A stretch of 6,763 nt of DNA from Chloroflexota bacterium (GTDB lineage: Bacteria > Chloroflexota > Anaerolineae > Anaerolineales > UBA4823). The translations under genes were made by a program, and so were the position numbers. The stretch lies in contig JAAZNS010000423.1 of the NCBI GenBank assembly GCA_012798185.1, positions 1-6,763 on the forward strand, read 5' to 3'. Each line of letters begins with the position of its first letter. Positions within the stretch are counted from its first letter, which is position 1. Below are positions 5,732-6,763 of the stretch, piece by piece. Below the pieces are notes generated by a model that ran no database searches, was not told where the DNA came from, and worked only from the letters and a program-made list of their open reading frames with translations.

Positions 5732-6262
5732 ATGGCACAGATATCGTTAAGCACAGTTAATAAAATCAAGCTCAGTTTGGATGTAATCACAGGAATTTCT
5801 ACCCTGGTGCTGCTTTCTCCCCCGCTTACAGGTATTCCTGTTCATGAGTGGTTAGGATTGGCAGTCTGCGTGCCGCTTTTGTTTCATTTATTAATAAACT
5901 GGCTATGGATTTGCACCACTACCCGCTGCTTCTTTCGCAAGCTGCCATGGCAAACGCGGATTAACTATATTTTGAACGCTTTATTTTTCATGCTCATGAC
6001 CGCAGAAGGGTTCACTGGTTTGATGATTTCAAAAGAAATCCTGCCATTATTTGGATTATCTGCCAGCCGTAATTATTTTTATCGCGCCTTGCATTCTATG
6101 TTGGCAGATAGTTTATTGGTTGTATTTGGATTGCATCTTGGAATGAACTGGAAATGGGTAGCAGCTGTGATCAGGAAGCATGTCTTTGCACCGTTCATCG
6201 GCAACCGCTCCACAAGCAAAAATACCGCATCTCCTTCTATGCCATCAGTAAAAGCGGAGTGA
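5732..6262 (+). CDS. DUF4405-like four-helix membrane cytochrome b-type protein
   Basis: A 176-residue membrane protein with four predicted helices (about 13-33, 38-60, 77-99 and 118-145) and a polar Ser/Lys-rich tail. It looks like two copies of one unit. Each half has a first helix ending in L/F-TG and a second helix carrying two histidines 14 residues apart: H38 and H52 (HEWLGLAV...HLLINWLW), then H121 and H135 (HSMLADS...HLGMNWKW). Two histidine pairs on two helices is the layout of a di-heme cytochrome b. The HEWLG / HLxxNWxW motifs recall DUF4405, named a flavinylation-associated cytochrome because it neighbours FMN-bearing extracytoplasmic proteins. Likely role: passing electrons across the membrane, partner unknown. 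Start: AAGGAG ends 8 nt before the ATG; an out-of-frame ATG 4 nt earlier is too close to it. It is divergent from lacI and 14 nt upstream of the glycine-rich gene, so those two are probably one operon. Confidence 0.75.
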   Translation: MAQISLSTVNKIKLSLDVITGISTLVLLSPPLTGIPVHEWLGLAVCVPLLFHLLINWLWICTTTRCFFRKLPWQTRINYILNALFFMLMTAEGFTGLMISKEILPLFGLSASRNYFYRALHSMLADSLLVVFGLHLGMNWKWVAAVIRKHVFAPFIGNRSTSKNTASPSMPSVKAE

Positions 6263-6276
6263 GAAAAAGGGATTTA

Positions 6277-6699
6277 ATGATGACTCAAATGATTGGACGA
6301 AATATATATAGAATTATGATCCTGTTCCTGGCTGCCGGGCTGGTTATTGGATTTATCTATCTGCTTTCTTTTACTTCAACAACTACCAGGTTTTCTGATC
6401 AGAGTGAATTTCCTGGCCAGGGATTGGGGAATGGGCAATCTTTGATACCGCCGGGAGGTGGAGAGTTTCAAGCTCCTGGCAGCGAGGGAAGGTATGGCTT
6501 TGGAGCAGGCCGCCAGGAGGGATATGGATTTGGCAGAGGCTTGGGTGAGGGCAGAGGTTTCCAAGGTGAAGAATTTTCGCTTGCCCGCGGCATGATTGAA
6601 TTGGCAATGCATTCAATTGTAGTTATTGCTCTGGTTTTATTCGTATTGTTTATCCAGCGGGTAGTAAAACGGCGCCAGCGTGTTTCGAACGCTGCATAG
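6277..6699 (+). CDS. glycine-rich protein with two membrane segments, unknown function
   Basis: A 140-residue protein that I do not recognise. Residues 11-31 form a first membrane segment (YRIMILFLAAGLVIGFIYLL). Residues 45-98 are extremely glycine-rich (20 Gly of 54), with alternating G-x patterns such as EGYGFGRGLGEGRG and two YGFG units, plus Arg, Glu and aromatic residues. Residues about 106-127 form a second membrane segment (IELAMHSIVVIALVLFVLF) with one histidine, H112, near its outer end. A basic tail (KRRQR) ends it. The charge pattern suggests both ends in the cytoplasm and the glycine-rich loop outside. Start: ATG 6277 is preceded by AAAGGGA; ATG 6280 directly after it is an equal alternative. 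A longer in-frame reading from 6154 overlaps the upstream gene and was not accepted. The 14-nt gap implies co-transcription with the cytochrome-like gene and perhaps a shared complex; H112 as a heme ligand is speculation. Confidence 0.7.
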   Translation: MMTQMIGRNIYRIMILFLAAGLVIGFIYLLSFTSTTTRFSDQSEFPGQGLGNGQSLIPPGGGEFQAPGSEGRYGFGAGRQEGYGFGRGLGEGRGFQGEEFSLARGMIELAMHSIVVIALVLFVLFIQRVVKRRQRVSNAA

Positions 6700-6763
6700 A
6701 AAAGAAGTTACTGCAGAAAATTGCCTTGCAAATTTGGCCGGCCGGCTGCGCCGACGGTGATCA
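6700..6763. other. non-coding right edge with an abrupt GC-rich end
   Basis: The first part after the last stop is AT-rich like other gaps. From about 6734 it changes to TGGCCGGCCGGCTGCGCCGACGG-type sequence, containing the 8-bp palindrome GGCCGGCC (6735-6742) and a small CGGC-TGC-GCCG hairpin. No start codon with a ribosome binding site is seen. It could be the beginning of a GC-rich repeat or terminator cut by the window edge; too little is visible to decide. Confidence 0.3.

Noticed and set aside
5728..5760. Ten-codon frame from the ATG 4 nt before the cytochrome-like start
   Set aside because: Its start lies only 4 nt after AAGGAG, which is too close, and it ends at once; the in-frame ATG at 5732 has ideal spacing.
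6376..6616. Two minus-strand frames opposite the glycine-rich gene
   Set aside because: Glycine-rich coding sequence leaves few stops on the opposite strand. No ribosome binding site or family resemblance was seen.
6154..6699. 181-residue reading of the glycine-rich protein
   Set aside because: It would overlap the cytochrome-like gene by more than 100 nt. ATG 6277 has a ribosome-site-like AAAGGGA and begins just before the membrane segment.
1..6763. tRNA, rRNA, insertion sequence, CRISPR array, toxin-antitoxin or phage genes
   Set aside because: No cloverleaf-like stretch, repeat-spacer pattern, transposase motif or terminal inverted repeats were seen.

Overview
The window looks like chromosomal DNA of a member of the Chloroflexota, probably an Anaerolineae-type bacterium. 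The best evidence is the sugar-binding lipoprotein: its cysteine is followed by a TPTP / EKxIETVxV / VTPTPAP linker of the kind common in lipoproteins of that phylum. Moderate GC, AT-rich intergenic gaps and strong GGAGG-type ribosome binding sites fit but are not diagnostic. The taxon is an inference from protein style, not from a marker gene.

Layout, minus strand, read right to left. A lacI-family repressor gene (4460-5482) is followed by a family-1 sugar-binding lipoprotein gene (2948-4351) and two ABC permease genes (1864-2781 and 1022-1867, overlapping as ATGA). They form one probable sugar-uptake operon ending at an AT-rich stem-loop (932-967). Upstream of lacI there is a textbook sigma-70-type promoter (TTGACA, 17 bp, TAATAT; 5585-5613). 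Immediately downstream of it lies a 30-bp near-perfect palindrome with a central CpG (5549-5578), the expected operator of the repressor. The binding protein and first permease resemble the GtsA/GtsB glucose/mannose-type transporters, so a monosaccharide is the first guess for the substrate. The transport ATPase is not in the window. Two stem-loops sit between the binding-protein gene and the first permease gene, a typical arrangement for making binding protein in excess.

Further left on the minus strand, and probably separately transcribed, are a small lipoprotein with a LolA/LppX-like look (156-869) and, 18 nt downstream of it, the start of a VOC/glyoxalase-fold gene that runs off the left edge (1-137).

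Right side, plus strand, divergent from lacI: a four-helix, histidine-bearing membrane protein resembling DUF4405 (flavinylation-associated cytochrome b-like) at 5732-6262. A 140-residue protein with two membrane segments and a very glycine-rich middle (6277-6699) follows 14 nt later. An 11-bp-spaced direct repeat (TTCATAA twice) precedes this pair, as in OmpR/PhoB-type regulator sites. The pair looks like the start of a membrane electron-transfer module that continues beyond the right edge; it is the least characterised part of the window.

No tRNA, rRNA, insertion sequence, CRISPR array or origin was seen. No gap between genes exceeds 300 bases.
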